The notes: generated by a model not told the origin, from the sequence alone. A stretch of DNA of 64,000 bases from Paracoccaceae bacterium (GCA_028284705.1 JANQRE010000011.1:62001-126000), one strand, 5' to 3'; shown: positions 44,779-54,008, numbered from the stretch's first letter. Numbers and translations are program-made.

Positions 44779-45437
44779 CGTGGCATTGGCATTTCGCAGA
44801 GTGTGGAGCCGGTGAGAATGGCTTTCGCGTCTTGGGCCATGAGGGTGCTGAGCGCGGCATCCGAACTGTGCAACCCACCAGTATAGGTGCCGAAGGCAGG
44901 TAGGATAAGACGCGTACTATCCTTGAGAAAACAAGGCCTTGTGAGGCTGCGCCCGCGCAGGATGAGCTGCGCTTTGGGGTGATAATGCCCGCTCACCTCG
45001 GCGCGCCCTTCCTGTGTGGCAATGTGGCGGAAGGTGAGGGGGCCGAGGATGAGTTCTGCGCGATGCGAGCCGCCGAATTCCAGCGGGCCGGGGTCATGGT
45101 TCCCCTCGATCCAGGTCCATTCGCGCCCCGCCATCAGCCGGGCGATCCAGGTGATCTGATCTTCCGGCAGGGAGCGCCCGGCATCGAGATCGTCGAAACT
45201 GTCCCCGAGACAGATGACACGCTTCGGGCGCGTTTGCGCGATAGCTTCATCGAGGCGGGTGAGCGTCTCGATGCCCTCATAGGGGGGCAGAAGTTGGCCT
45301 GAGCGGCGCGCCATGCGTTCGGATTTGCCGAGATGCAGATCGGAGACGACGAGAAGTTCCTGATCGGGCCAGTAGACCGCGCCGGAGCCGAGCGCCTGAA
45401 GCTCTGCACCGGCAAATTCAAAGTCGAAAATGTTCAT
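44775..45437 (-). CDS. pdeM: Ligase-associated DNA damage response endonuclease PdeM
   Basis: A 220-residue calcineurin-like metallophosphoesterase. The metal motifs are SDLHLGKS, LGDSFDDLDAG, EGNHDPG and GHYHPK. PdeM proteins belong to a DNA-repair cassette with an Lhr-like helicase, an exonuclease and an ATP-dependent ligase. Here only the helicase precedes it (36 bp gap). A perfect LexA-type box spans the start codon. It overlaps the thioesterase gene by four bases. Confidence 0.9.
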   Translation of the reverse strand: MNIFDFEFAGAELQALGSGAVYWPDQELLVVSDLHLGKSERMARRSGQLLPPYEGIETLTRLDEAIAQTRPKRVICLGDSFDDLDAGRSLPEDQITWIARLMAGREWTWIEGNHDPGPLEFGGSHRAELILGPLTFRHIATQEGRAEVSGHYHPKAQLILRGRSLTRPCFLKDSTRLILPAFGTYTGGLHSSDAALSTLMAQDAKAILTGSTLCEMPMPR

Positions 45438-45446
45438 ATTGTGTTC
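45432..45446 (-). promoter_or_regulatory. Candidate LexA (SOS) box at the pdeM start
   Basis: GTTCATATTGTGTTC is an exact match to GTTC-N7-GTTC, the LexA box known from Rhodobacter, Caulobacter and rhizobia. It covers the pdeM start codon and the bases upstream, a position that would block initiation of transcription or elongation from lhr. Confidence 0.55.
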
Positions 45447-45473
45447 TTATCGCGCCTCGGACCCACGATCTAG

Positions 45474-47924
45474 TCAGTATGGTACCGCCCAGCGTTTTTG
45501 TTTCGGTTGGATTTGGTTGAGGCCGCTCTCGTTCAGCAGGGCTTCGGCGGCATCTTGCAGCAGGCGTTCCTCGGCGAGGCCTTTGATCGGTACGCGACCG
45601 GGTTCCAGGAAGAGCGGTGCTGCAAGGGGCGTGACTCGATCGAGCTCGACGAGATCGATGCGGTCGCCGATCCGTTCACACATCTCCTCGATGCGCCCGA
45701 AATCGATGAGACCTTTCAAGGCCTCTTCGCGGGTGATCTGCAGCATGAGGTGGTCAGGGTCGTATTTTCGGAGCGTGTCGTAGAGGATGTCGGAGGAGAA
45801 AGTGGCCTGCCGTCCGGTCTTGCGTTTGCCGCGGGTGAGGCGGTCGATGAGGCCACCGATGATGGCGGAATTGCGGAAGGTGCGTTTCATGACCGCGTTG
45901 CCGGCGAGCCATTTTTCCAGCCCCTCGCGCAGACCGTCACGGTCGAACAGAGGTGCAGGATCGGTGAGCTTGTCGAGCCCCCAGATCAGGACGGCATAGT
46001 CGGTGGAGACGAAGCCGAGCGGGTTGAGGCCCTGTTCCTCCATCCGATTGGTCAGCAAAAGTCCCAATGTTTGCATCGCGTTACGGCCTGCGAAGCCATA
46101 GACGACGGTGTTGGCGCGCCCGTCATGGGGGAAGCTTTCGATCAGGAGGCGACCGGGTTCTGGGAGGCGGGAGCGGTCGCGCTGCAGGGCCAACCACGCG
46201 GCGGTGTGGGAGGGCAGATCGGGCCAGGCGTCCTGTTGGAAGATCTGCAGGATGCGCGCGGAGAGCTGGGTCGAGGTGGCGAATTTCGTGCCCATGAAGG
46301 TGGCGATTTTGGGCTTGTCGGCGGCGTTTCGGGTCACTTCGACAGTCATCTCGTTGAGGCCTTCGTAGCGCACGATCTGGCCGCCAATCAGGAAGGTGTC
46401 GCCCTGGGTGAGAGTTGCGGCGAAACCCTCCTCGACCTCGCCCAAGGGCGTGCCGCCTCGGCGGTTTTTGAGACGCACTTTTAGGGTTTCGGTATCGATG
46501 ATCGTGCCGATATTCATCCGGATTTGCTGGGTCAGGCGCGGGTCGCGGAGGCGGCATTCGCCGCCCTGTTCGACGAGGCGTTGGTAGCGGTCATAGGCGC
46601 GCAGCGCGTAGCCGCCGGTGGCGCAGAACTCGAGGCAAGCGTCGAATTCGGGGCGCGTGAGGTCGCGGAAAGGGCCGGCGGTGGTGACTTCGGCATAGAG
46701 TTCGTCGGCGCGGAATGGACCGGAGGCGGCGCGGATCAGAATGTGCTGGCAAAGCACATCGCGGGGGCCGCGGGCGCGGGGATCGCCGTCGAGTTGGTGG
46801 GCCTTTGCCGCATCGAGTGCGGCTTTGCACTCCACGATTTCGAACCGATTGGCGGGGACAAGCAGTGCCTTCGAGGGGGCGTTGTAGCGGTGATTGGCGC
46901 GACCGATGCGCTGGATCAGGCGTTTGACGTTTTTCGGGGCGCCGACCTGGATAACGAGGTCCACATCCCCCCAGTCGATGCCCAGATCGAGCGAACCGGT
47001 GCAGACGATGGCCTTGAGGTGGCCGTCGACCATCGCCTGTTCAACCTTCGCGCGTTGGGCACGGTCAAGCGAGCCGTGGTGAATGCCGATGGGCAATCGA
47101 TCGTCATTGGCCAGCCAGAGATTGTGGAAGAAGATTTCGGCCTGGGCGCGGGTGTTGTGGAAGATGAGCGTGGTTTTGTGCTGGCGGACTTGCTCCAGCA
47201 CAGCCGGGATTGCGTATTTGCCGCCGCCGCCGGCCCAGGGGGGCGGCTCATCGGTCTCCAGCATGGCGATGTTGGGGTCGGGGCCCGGGTCGGCTTCGAG
47301 GATGTTGGGTTTGGCCGGGTGATGCGCGAGGAAATCGGCGATGGCCTGGGGGTATTCTACCGTGGCGGAGAGACCGACGCGGCGAAGATCGGGTGAAAGA
47401 GCCTGCAAGCGGGAGAGGGCGAGCATGAGTTGGTCGCCGCGTTTGCTTTCAGCGAGCGCGTGGATTTCATCGAGCACGACGCGGGAGACGCCTTTGAACA
47501 TGCGCGGCGCGTCTTCGTAACTGAGCAGCAGCGCGAGGCTTTCCGGCGTGGTCAACAGGATATGCGGCGGGTCGGCGCGCTGGCGTTTGCGTTGGGTTTG
47601 CGTGGTGTCGCCGGTGCGATCCTCGATGCGGATGTCGAGGCCGATGTCTTCGACCGGGCGGCGCAGGTTGCGTTTGATATCCGCCGCGAGGGCTTTCAGC
47701 GGCGAGATATAGAGGGTGTGCAGACCGTCGGGTGGGGCATCGCTGAGTTCGGCAAGGGTCGGCAGGAAGCCGGCCATGGTCTTGCCGCCCCCGGTCGGGG
47801 CGATGAGCAGGGTTGCGGGGTCCTTCGCGCGATCGAGCATATCGCGCTGATGGGGGTGAATCTGCCACCCTTGCGCGGTGAACCAGTCTTCGATTTTGGC
47901 GGGCAGGGCGACCATGCCCTGCAT
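45474..47924 (-). CDS. Ligase-associated DNA damage response DEXH-box helicase (Lhr-like)
   Basis: An 816-residue superfamily 2 helicase. Walker A is APTGGGKTMAG (about 40-50), motif II is LDEIHALAESKRG, motif III SATVEYP, and RecA2 has LDLGIDWGDVDLVIQ and IQRIGRANHRY. A C-terminal Lhr-core domain (about 400-800) follows. The length matches the ligase-associated group. The start is either 47924 or 47915 (MVALP). It directly precedes pdeM, as expected, but no exonuclease or ATP-dependent ligase gene adjoins it. Confidence 0.92.
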   Translation of the reverse strand: MQGMVALPAKIEDWFTAQGWQIHPHQRDMLDRAKDPATLLIAPTGGGKTMAGFLPTLAELSDAPPDGLHTLYISPLKALAADIKRNLRRPVEDIGLDIRIEDRTGDTTQTQRKRQRADPPHILLTTPESLALLLSYEDAPRMFKGVSRVVLDEIHALAESKRGDQLMLALSRLQALSPDLRRVGLSATVEYPQAIADFLAHHPAKPNILEADPGPDPNIAMLETDEPPPWAGGGGKYAIPAVLEQVRQHKTTLIFHNTRAQAEIFFHNLWLANDDRLPIGIHHGSLDRAQRAKVEQAMVDGHLKAIVCTGSLDLGIDWGDVDLVIQVGAPKNVKRLIQRIGRANHRYNAPSKALLVPANRFEIVECKAALDAAKAHQLDGDPRARGPRDVLCQHILIRAASGPFRADELYAEVTTAGPFRDLTRPEFDACLEFCATGGYALRAYDRYQRLVEQGGECRLRDPRLTQQIRMNIGTIIDTETLKVRLKNRRGGTPLGEVEEGFAATLTQGDTFLIGGQIVRYEGLNEMTVEVTRNAADKPKIATFMGTKFATSTQLSARILQIFQQDAWPDLPSHTAAWLALQRDRSRLPEPGRLLIESFPHDGRANTVVYGFAGRNAMQTLGLLLTNRMEEQGLNPLGFVSTDYAVLIWGLDKLTDPAPLFDRDGLREGLEKWLAGNAVMKRTFRNSAIIGGLIDRLTRGKRKTGRQATFSSDILYDTLRKYDPDHLMLQITREEALKGLIDFGRIEEMCERIGDRIDLVELDRVTPLAAPLFLEPGRVPIKGLAEERLLQDAAEALLNESGLNQIQPKQKRWAVPY

Positions 47925-47947
47925 CTAACCTGAATTCACCGCGGAGA

Positions 47948-47992
47948 CGAATTTTCTGATGAAAATTCGCAGTGATTTTTCGCCGAAAAATC
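47948..47992. repeat. Two tandem AT-rich hairpins
   Basis: CGAATTTTC/GAAAATTCG (47948-47969, loop TGAT) is followed by GATTTTTC/GAAAAATC (47974-47992, loop of three). They lie between the end of the AAA ATPase gene (48004) and the start of lhr. They may end the ATPase transcript on the minus strand, although the T-run after the stem is short. Confidence 0.55.
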
Positions 47993-48003
47993 GTGGCGCA
48001 GGG

Positions 48004-49317
48004 TTAGTGGACGATTTCCTCGTCTTTCACATACATGTTTGCCCAGGCGCGATCGACGAGCTCCGGCGTCATCTGGTTCGGGATGCCCTCGTAGTCGCAA
48101 ATCGATATCATCTGATCGACCAGGAAGTTCGCGTGATAGTTGGCGAAGACGTTGTCGATGGTCGGGTAGCGGTCCTTCAACAGGTGAATGAGCGCTTCCT
48201 CGTTCAGCGGCATTTTTTTCTTCTTGGCCACCATGGCGAAGACTTTCAGGAATTCCTCCTGCGTCGGGCCGTCGATTTTGATCTTGTAGAAAATCCGCCG
48301 CAGGGCCGCGGCGTCGAAAAGTTTGTTGGGGTGGAAGTTCGTCGAGAAGACCACGAGCGTGTCAAACGGCACTTCGAATTTTTCGCCCGATTGCAGGGCG
48401 AGAATGTCGTATTCGGCCTCCATCGGAACGATCCAGCGGTTGATCAGCGCCTGGGGCGGTTCTTCCTGACGACCAAGGTCGTCCACGATGAAGACGCCGC
48501 CAGTAGATTTGAGCTGCAGCGAGGCCTGATAGGTGCGTGCGACCGGGTTGTAGTTGAGATCGAGCATGGAGAGCATCAATTCACCACCGGTCATCACCGT
48601 GGGGCGTTCGCACATCGTGTAGCGCTTGTCGTAGCGGTTGTCGGTGCGGCGGAGGGCCGAGACTTGTTCAATCTCTTCAACCACTTCGGTGTGCACGATC
48701 GGGTCGAACATCGTGATCACCTGACCAGCATATTCGATGCAGTAGGGGATGTAGATCACGTCACCAAGCGCGTCACGAATACCGTTCGAGATCGCCGATT
48801 TACCATTGCCCGGCGGGCCGTAGAGCAGAATCGAACGCCCGGAGGACACGGCGGGTCCGAGGTTCTGCAACAGGTCCTCCGGCAGGATCAGGTGACCCAT
48901 GGAGCCAAGCAGACGTTCCCGCGTGATCTGGATGTTTCTCACCGACTGGTTCGCGACCTGCTCACGATATTTGTCGAGCGGCACCGGCATTGCGCCGTAA
49001 TATTCCGACTGGCTGAGCGCATCGAGGGCGCGGGCCTTGCCCGCATCGCTGAGCTGGAACGCCATTTCCGAGCCGGAACCGGCATGGAGCGTACCTTGCG
49101 CCTCAATCAGCCGTTGTTCCCGAGCGATTTCAACGAGTTGCTGGGTGAGCGGCAGGGATAGGCAAACCGCTTCCGACATTTCCGAGACATGTTCGAGGTT
49201 CTTGCGGAAAATCGTTTTCAGCAGAATATCCCGCATCATGACGAGGTTCAGACCTACGTCTTTCAACGTTTTCGGGGGCGCGGGCGGAATAACGCCCGGT
49301 GTCGTGTGCATATTCAT
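48004..49317 (-). CDS. AAA ATPase, Tad-pilus-associated type
   Basis: A 437-residue single-AAA+ protein. Residues 1-150 are a helical N-terminal part; Walker A GPPGNGKS is at 167-174, Walker B about 268 (GVFIVDDLGR), then VFSTNFHPNKLFDAAALRRIFYKIKI as sensor and arginine-finger region. Similar proteins in this group are annotated as chaperone-like ATPases linked with Flp pilus assembly, family knowledge I cannot verify here. Start ATG 49317 (MNMHTT) follows GAGGCAGAG. It lies at the downstream end of the Tad region. Confidence 0.75.
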   Translation of the reverse strand: MNMHTTPGVIPPAPPKTLKDVGLNLVMMRDILLKTIFRKNLEHVSEMSEAVCLSLPLTQQLVEIAREQRLIEAQGTLHAGSGSEMAFQLSDAGKARALDALSQSEYYGAMPVPLDKYREQVANQSVRNIQITRERLLGSMGHLILPEDLLQNLGPAVSSGRSILLYGPPGNGKSAISNGIRDALGDVIYIPYCIEYAGQVITMFDPIVHTEVVEEIEQVSALRRTDNRYDKRYTMCERPTVMTGGELMLSMLDLNYNPVARTYQASLQLKSTGGVFIVDDLGRQEEPPQALINRWIVPMEAEYDILALQSGEKFEVPFDTLVVFSTNFHPNKLFDAAALRRIFYKIKIDGPTQEEFLKVFAMVAKKKKMPLNEEALIHLLKDRYPTIDNVFANYHANFLVDQMISICDYEGIPNQMTPELVDRAWANMYVKDEEIVH

Positions 49318-49475
49318 CTGCTCTGCCTCGCATGCCATTTTGGCTTTTATTGGGCGAAACATACCCAAAAGGGCGATTTCAAACAACAAAAACCGCGTCT
49401 CAGTTGATTTGAAGCCTTAGCTGTGATGTGTTTTCAAAACATAAAGAACGAGCAGAAAAACGGGGCAAATTGAGC

Positions 49476-51059
49476 ATGGACCGGGCAGGCGGACGGCTTT
49501 TCTTATGGTGTTTGGGCCTGACCGCGGCGCTGATTGTACTGAGCCTCGCGAAGGGCGGGCTTTATGTGGACCGCCATGAAGGCGACACGCTGCATCTGAT
49601 CGAGATGGTGCGGCGGATGGGCATGGGGCAGTGGCCGCATGTGGATTTCTCCACCCCCTTGGGAATACTGGCGTTTTTGCCGATTTCGGTATTTGTTTCC
49701 GCCGGTTTCGGCGTGGGAGTGTCGATCCTGCTGGGGCAGGCGCTGGTGGCGCTGGTGCTGCTTGGGCCGATCTGGTGGGCCTGTCGGTCGAGGGTTGGAG
49801 GTTGGGCTGGATATGCTCTGGCTACGGCGCTGATCGTGATGACCCTCGCGATGGTGCATGGCGATACCGGTGCGCATGTGTCGCTGTCGATGCATTACAA
49901 CCGCTGGGGGTGGGTTCTGGCGACTTTGGCGGTGATGGTGGCGGCTCTTCCGCCCCGACGGGCGGCCTCGCCATGGATTGATGGCGTGATCATCGGTGGC
50001 GCGATGGCGTTTTTTGTCCTTGGGAAAGTGACTTACGCCCTGGCTTTCGCGCCGGGGCTGATCGTCGCGTTGGGGTTGCGCAAGCAGGGACTGACCCTGG
50101 CGGTGGGTGTCGGGGTTGTTTTCGCGGTGGCGCTGGCCTTTCTGATTTTTGGTGGGATCGGCTTCTGGCAGGCCTACATCGCCGATCTTCTGCAGGTCCA
50201 GGGGTCGACCATTCGACCGCGCGCCGGAGAGGATTTGGCGAGCCTGATCCTGGGGCCCGCGTTCATTGTGCCGAATGCGCTGCTGGCAGCGGGCGTGTTC
50301 TTCCTGCGGAAGTCGGATAACCCCGATTTGGGGCTGGTTCTGGCCTTGCTGACGCCGGGCTTTATCTATGTCACCTATCAGAATTGGGGCAATGATCCCA
50401 AATGGTTGGCCATTCTGGCGGTCCTGTTGTTTGTCGGCGGCGGAAGCGGTCGCACGAAAGTTCTGGCGGGGTTGGGGGCGATCCTCGTGGCGCCATCTTT
50501 TGCGAATATGGCGATCTCGCCCATCCGTCATTTCTTGCTCGACTCGGAAGATTTCATGCCTGCGTTTCGGGCCGCGCCACATGATGATTTCTTCACGCCC
50601 ACTGCTCGGGTGCTGCGGGTGCAGGAGCGTCGACCGGGGCAGTATGAGGACCCGGGTTTTGCCTCGCTGAACGGGTTGCCGGAGCAAAATGACCCGGTCT
50701 CGTTCAAGGGAGAGACTTTTGCTGAATGCCGACAGGAACTGGGGCTTCTGGGCTATATGCAAGCGGTGGCGGACGATCTGGTAGCCTATGGGTTGACGTC
50801 CGAGGACGCCGTGTTCAGCGCGGATACGTTCGGGGGGTATTGGATGTTCGGCCAGATCGCACCGACACCGGGGGGTGCGCCTTGGTATTACGGCAATCTG
50901 ACCGGTTTCGCCGCCGCCGAATATGTGCTGTTGCCGATCTGCCCGAGCACTCCACGAGCGTTCAAGGCAGCGGTGCAGGATCTGGAACCGCACACCAATA
51001 GCCTGCAGGAAGTCAGGCGCAATGAGCTTTACGTTCTCTACGAGAAATCAGAGGGTTAA
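49476..51059 (+). CDS. Polytopic membrane protein of unknown function
   Basis: A 527-residue protein with about ten hydrophobic segments in the first 350 residues and a soluble C-terminal domain of about 170 residues (after NMAISPIRHFLLDSEDF). The first loop has VDRHEGDTLHLIEMVRRM, with acidic and His residues as in GT-C glycosyltransferase-like or oligosaccharide-transfer proteins; that likeness is weak. The start is ATG 49476; a TTG six bases earlier is possible. It is convergent with the prepilin peptidase gene, sharing TTAA as stop codons. Confidence 0.7.
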   Translation: MDRAGGRLFLWCLGLTAALIVLSLAKGGLYVDRHEGDTLHLIEMVRRMGMGQWPHVDFSTPLGILAFLPISVFVSAGFGVGVSILLGQALVALVLLGPIWWACRSRVGGWAGYALATALIVMTLAMVHGDTGAHVSLSMHYNRWGWVLATLAVMVAALPPRRAASPWIDGVIIGGAMAFFVLGKVTYALAFAPGLIVALGLRKQGLTLAVGVGVVFAVALAFLIFGGIGFWQAYIADLLQVQGSTIRPRAGEDLASLILGPAFIVPNALLAAGVFFLRKSDNPDLGLVLALLTPGFIYVTYQNWGNDPKWLAILAVLLFVGGGSGRTKVLAGLGAILVAPSFANMAISPIRHFLLDSEDFMPAFRAAPHDDFFTPTARVLRVQERRPGQYEDPGFASLNGLPEQNDPVSFKGETFAECRQELGLLGYMQAVADDLVAYGLTSEDAVFSADTFGGYWMFGQIAPTPGGAPWYYGNLTGFAAAEYVLLPICPSTPRAFKAAVQDLEPHTNSLQEVRRNELYVLYEKSEG

Positions 51060-51550
51060 TAGCCGATTGCGATGAGGCCGAGATAGAGGATCAGGGTCGC
51101 GGCAAGGGGGTATCCGAGTGGGAAATCCCGCGTGCGTTCCCAGCTTTCCCAGTTTGGCGCCATGTTACGTAGCGCAGGCGTTGCGCGGGCGAGGCGATGG
51201 GAAGCAAAGCCCAAAAGCACGGTAACCACAAAGATCGCGATGAGAAATGTGATGTCGGACACCGCCACATAGGGCGCCATCGCCGCCGCGAATTTGGCGT
51301 CTCCCGCACCCAGAAGTCGTGCCGTGGAGAGCAGAAATGTGACGGCCAGCACGACGGCGAGATTGACAAGGCGCCAGAGCACCTCTGTCGCCGGAAAGAC
51401 GAAAAAGCCGATGGCCAGAAAGGCGATCACAAGTGCGATCACGGCCTTGTTCGGGATTTTCATACGCGCCAGATCGGACCACGCGACCCATATGCAAATG
51501 GGCACGACGGCTGGCAGAAACGCCAGCGCTGCCGTTACGGTTGTCTCCAT
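51056..51550 (-). CDS. cpaA: Prepilin peptidase (TadV/CpaA), A24 family
   Basis: A 164-residue membrane aspartic protease that removes the leader of Flp prepilins. The catalytic Asp residues are in WSDLARMKIPN (about residue 26) and the GxGD motif GAGDAKF (about 82). It has about four to five membrane segments and lacks the N-methylation domain of PilD. It is the last gene of the tad group in transcription order. Confidence 0.92.
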   Translation of the reverse strand: METTVTAALAFLPAVVPICIWVAWSDLARMKIPNKAVIALVIAFLAIGFFVFPATEVLWRLVNLAVVLAVTFLLSTARLLGAGDAKFAAAMAPYVAVSDITFLIAIFVVTVLLGFASHRLARATPALRNMAPNWESWERTRDFPLGYPLAATLILYLGLIAIGY

Positions 51551-51555
51551 GAAGA

Positions 51556-52401
51556 CTAGCCTTCGAGCGTCTTGAGCGACCGGACCGCGGCTTCGAAATG
51601 CTGCGGATGGGTCTCAATGGCTTCCTGCAGAAGCGCTTTACCGACGGTGATGTCACCCTGTTTGATCGCAGCGAGCGCCATGGTGTGCAGAAGCTGCGCG
51701 CGTTCGGTTTGGGTCACTTGAATGATCGGAAGGCGATAGTTTTTCTGTGCGCCGCGGGCAAGAACCATATTGTTCTTGGCGGTGAACAGCGTCGGATCAT
51801 AGGTGATCGCTTCGCTGAACAGTCGCTCGGCATCCTTGTAATCACCGCGGGTCAGTTTCGAATAGCCCCAGTTGTTGAGAACAGAGCCGGGTTTCGTGGT
51901 CAGGCCAACGGCGGTCTCATAGAAACTGTCGGCTTTCTTCCACTCTTTGTTGCTGTCCGCGATCATCGCCTCAAGGCGGTAGCGCTTATAGGTCTCGTGG
52001 GTGGGCGGGATCGTGTCGAGAATGCTCTCGGCCTGCTTCCAATCACCGGTGCGGATCAGGGCATCGGCGTAATCGATGCGATCTTCGTGCGTTGCGTCGT
52101 CATGTTTGACGATTTTGCCCCAGATCACAGCGCCTTCGGTGGCGCGCTTCGCACGGATCAGCGATTTGCCCAGACCCCGCTGAAGATCGAGCCGTTTTGG
52201 ATCCTGATTCAGGGCGCGCTGAAAATAGGCGACGCTTTCATTGGGATCCGCAACAGTTAGCATGATGTCGTTGAGATTGCTCTCATCGATCACATTCACA
52301 CCCTTCAGGGCGCGGCTAACCTCTGCATCTTCAGATTTTTCGCACGCGGCGAGTGCAACTGCACTGACAAGGCACAGCATTCCTGCTTTGATCTGGCGCA
52401 T
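51556..52401 (-). CDS. TPR lipoprotein of the Tad locus
   Basis: A 281-residue protein with lipobox LAAC (Cys about residue 20) and a TPR-type array (about 50-260), such as DLQRGLGKSLIRAKRATEG and SVLNNWGYSKLTRGDYKDAERLF. Its place after tadD and before cpaA suggests a second TadD-like pilot or assembly lipoprotein. It starts 35 bp after tadD ends. Confidence 0.85.
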   Translation of the reverse strand: MRQIKAGMLCLVSAVALAACEKSEDAEVSRALKGVNVIDESNLNDIMLTVADPNESVAYFQRALNQDPKRLDLQRGLGKSLIRAKRATEGAVIWGKIVKHDDATHEDRIDYADALIRTGDWKQAESILDTIPPTHETYKRYRLEAMIADSNKEWKKADSFYETAVGLTTKPGSVLNNWGYSKLTRGDYKDAERLFSEAITYDPTLFTAKNNMVLARGAQKNYRLPIIQVTQTERAQLLHTMALAAIKQGDITVGKALLQEAIETHPQHFEAAVRSLKTLEG

Positions 52402-52435
52402 GGGGCGTCCTCTACTGCTCTCAATGGCCTTACGA

Positions 52436-53011
52436 TCAACGTGTCTGCAGCAGGAGGTATTCCCCTTTGCCGCGTCTCACCAAGTCATAGGCGCTTTTGT
52501 TTTGCGGCTCAGTATAGGCAGGATTGTCAATATTTTCCAATTTTTCGGTGGCGCGGCGCAGGTTTTCACGAATTTCGTCAGAATTGCCACTATCGAGGGC
52601 GAAGGCTGTTTTGAAAACGCGAGTTGCTTCGCCAACTTTGTTTCGCTCCATCAGCACAACGCCGAGATTGTTCCACGCGGGCACAAAGGTTTCGTCCTGC
52701 TTCAGAGCGCGGCGCAGCATGTCCTCGGCCTGACCCAGACGGCCCAGATAGAGGTTCGCGGACCCGAGCGCCGAAAGCACATCCACAGATGTGCCTTGAT
52801 CAGCACCTGCGCGAAGATAAGCGGTATAGGCGTCTTCGTAGCGGCCAGCGGCCATCAATGCGTGACCGACAGCGAGCCCGTCATCGGCCTCCAGTTGCGA
52901 CACGGAGCCTTTGGGGCCAAACACCTCGCCCCGAGACGGGTTAAGGCCGGGGCTTTCCGCGCACCCGGCCAAACCAGTTGTCAGCAATGTCAGGCCCACC
53001 CAAAGCCGCAT
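52436..53011 (-). CDS. tadD: TPR lipoprotein TadD
   Basis: A 191-residue lipoprotein with lipobox LAGC (Cys about residue 17) and TPR motifs (about 45-150, e.g. AGRYEDAYTAYLRAG, FVPAWNNLGVVLMERNKVGEATRVF). TadD helps secretin assembly or stability. It lies seven bases after tadC. Confidence 0.88.
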   Translation of the reverse strand: MRLWVGLTLLTTGLAGCAESPGLNPSRGEVFGPKGSVSQLEADDGLAVGHALMAAGRYEDAYTAYLRAGADQGTSVDVLSALGSANLYLGRLGQAEDMLRRALKQDETFVPAWNNLGVVLMERNKVGEATRVFKTAFALDSGNSDEIRENLRRATEKLENIDNPAYTEPQNKSAYDLVRRGKGEYLLLQTR

Positions 53012-53017
53012 GTTTGA

Positions 53018-53998
53018 TTATCCACCACCACCGTTGAGGTTAACGTAGATATCATAGATCGACGGGCCAATGAGAATAATCAACAAAGGCGGCACCGTGA
53101 ACATCATTGTGCCCAAAGTGAGCTTTGTCGGCAGCACATTTGCCTTCTCTTCAGCGCGCATCACGCGTTTGTCGCGCATCTCACCGGCATAAACCCGCAA
53201 GGCCTCGGCAATGGATGTACCGAAACTGGCCGATTGGATCAGCACCGTCACGAAGGAAGAGACGTCCGGCACACCGGCGCGTTCCGACATGTCCTTCAGG
53301 ACGGTGATCTTGTCCTTACCGGCCTTCATTTCATGGGCGACGATTTCGAACTCGTCTGCGAGGGCAGGGTAGCCCGCGCGGATTTCTTCGGAGACGCGAA
53401 TGATCGCTTGATCGAGAGATTGACCCGCCTCAACGCAGACCAACATCAGGTCGAGCGCGTCGGGGAAGCCGGACTCGATCTCGGTCACGCGCTCCTGACG
53501 ACGGCGTTCGATCCAGTATTTCGGCAGGTAGTAGCCCGCACCGCCCGGGATCACGACTGCAAGGATCATGTCGCGGGTCGACATCTCGTCGCCGCCAAAG
53601 ATCAGCGTGTAGAGCACGCCGCAGGTGAGGAACAGAAGACCGAGCGCAAATTGCAGGAAGTGGAAGGTGCGCACGGCAGATTTCTGCTTGTAGCCCGCCT
53701 GCAGCAGTTTCAGCTTCATACCCGCCAGTTCTTCCTGGTCCTGGGGTTCGAGGAAGTTGGCGTATTTGTCGAGCTTGTCTGTGCCTTTCGCCGTCCGCAG
53801 TTCCGGTGCATCGCCTGCGCGGCGATTGGCACCGCCCCGTTTGGCCTGCTGTTTCAGCTTGTCCATCGGGTCGGCGCGTTTGGTCAAAAGCGATGGCAAC
53901 GTGACCAGGATCATCAGAACGCCGAGGAAACCGACGGCAAATAACGGCCCGAGGGGGCCAAGCATTTCAATGAGATAAGCGTTGACTTGTTCTAACAT
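53018..53998 (-). CDS. tadC: Type II/IV secretion platform protein TadC
   Basis: A 326-residue inner-membrane GspF-type protein with three or four hydrophobic segments. The T2SSF domain (about 165-310) contains ALDLMLVCVEAGQSLDQAIIRVSEEI. With TadB it forms the assembly platform on which TadA acts. It follows tadB by ten bases. Confidence 0.93.
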   Translation of the reverse strand: MLEQVNAYLIEMLGPLGPLFAVGFLGVLMILVTLPSLLTKRADPMDKLKQQAKRGGANRRAGDAPELRTAKGTDKLDKYANFLEPQDQEELAGMKLKLLQAGYKQKSAVRTFHFLQFALGLLFLTCGVLYTLIFGGDEMSTRDMILAVVIPGGAGYYLPKYWIERRRQERVTEIESGFPDALDLMLVCVEAGQSLDQAIIRVSEEIRAGYPALADEFEIVAHEMKAGKDKITVLKDMSERAGVPDVSSFVTVLIQSASFGTSIAEALRVYAGEMRDKRVMRAEEKANVLPTKLTLGTMMFTVPPLLIILIGPSIYDIYVNLNGGGG

Positions 53999-54008
53999 CG
54001 CCGCGGCC

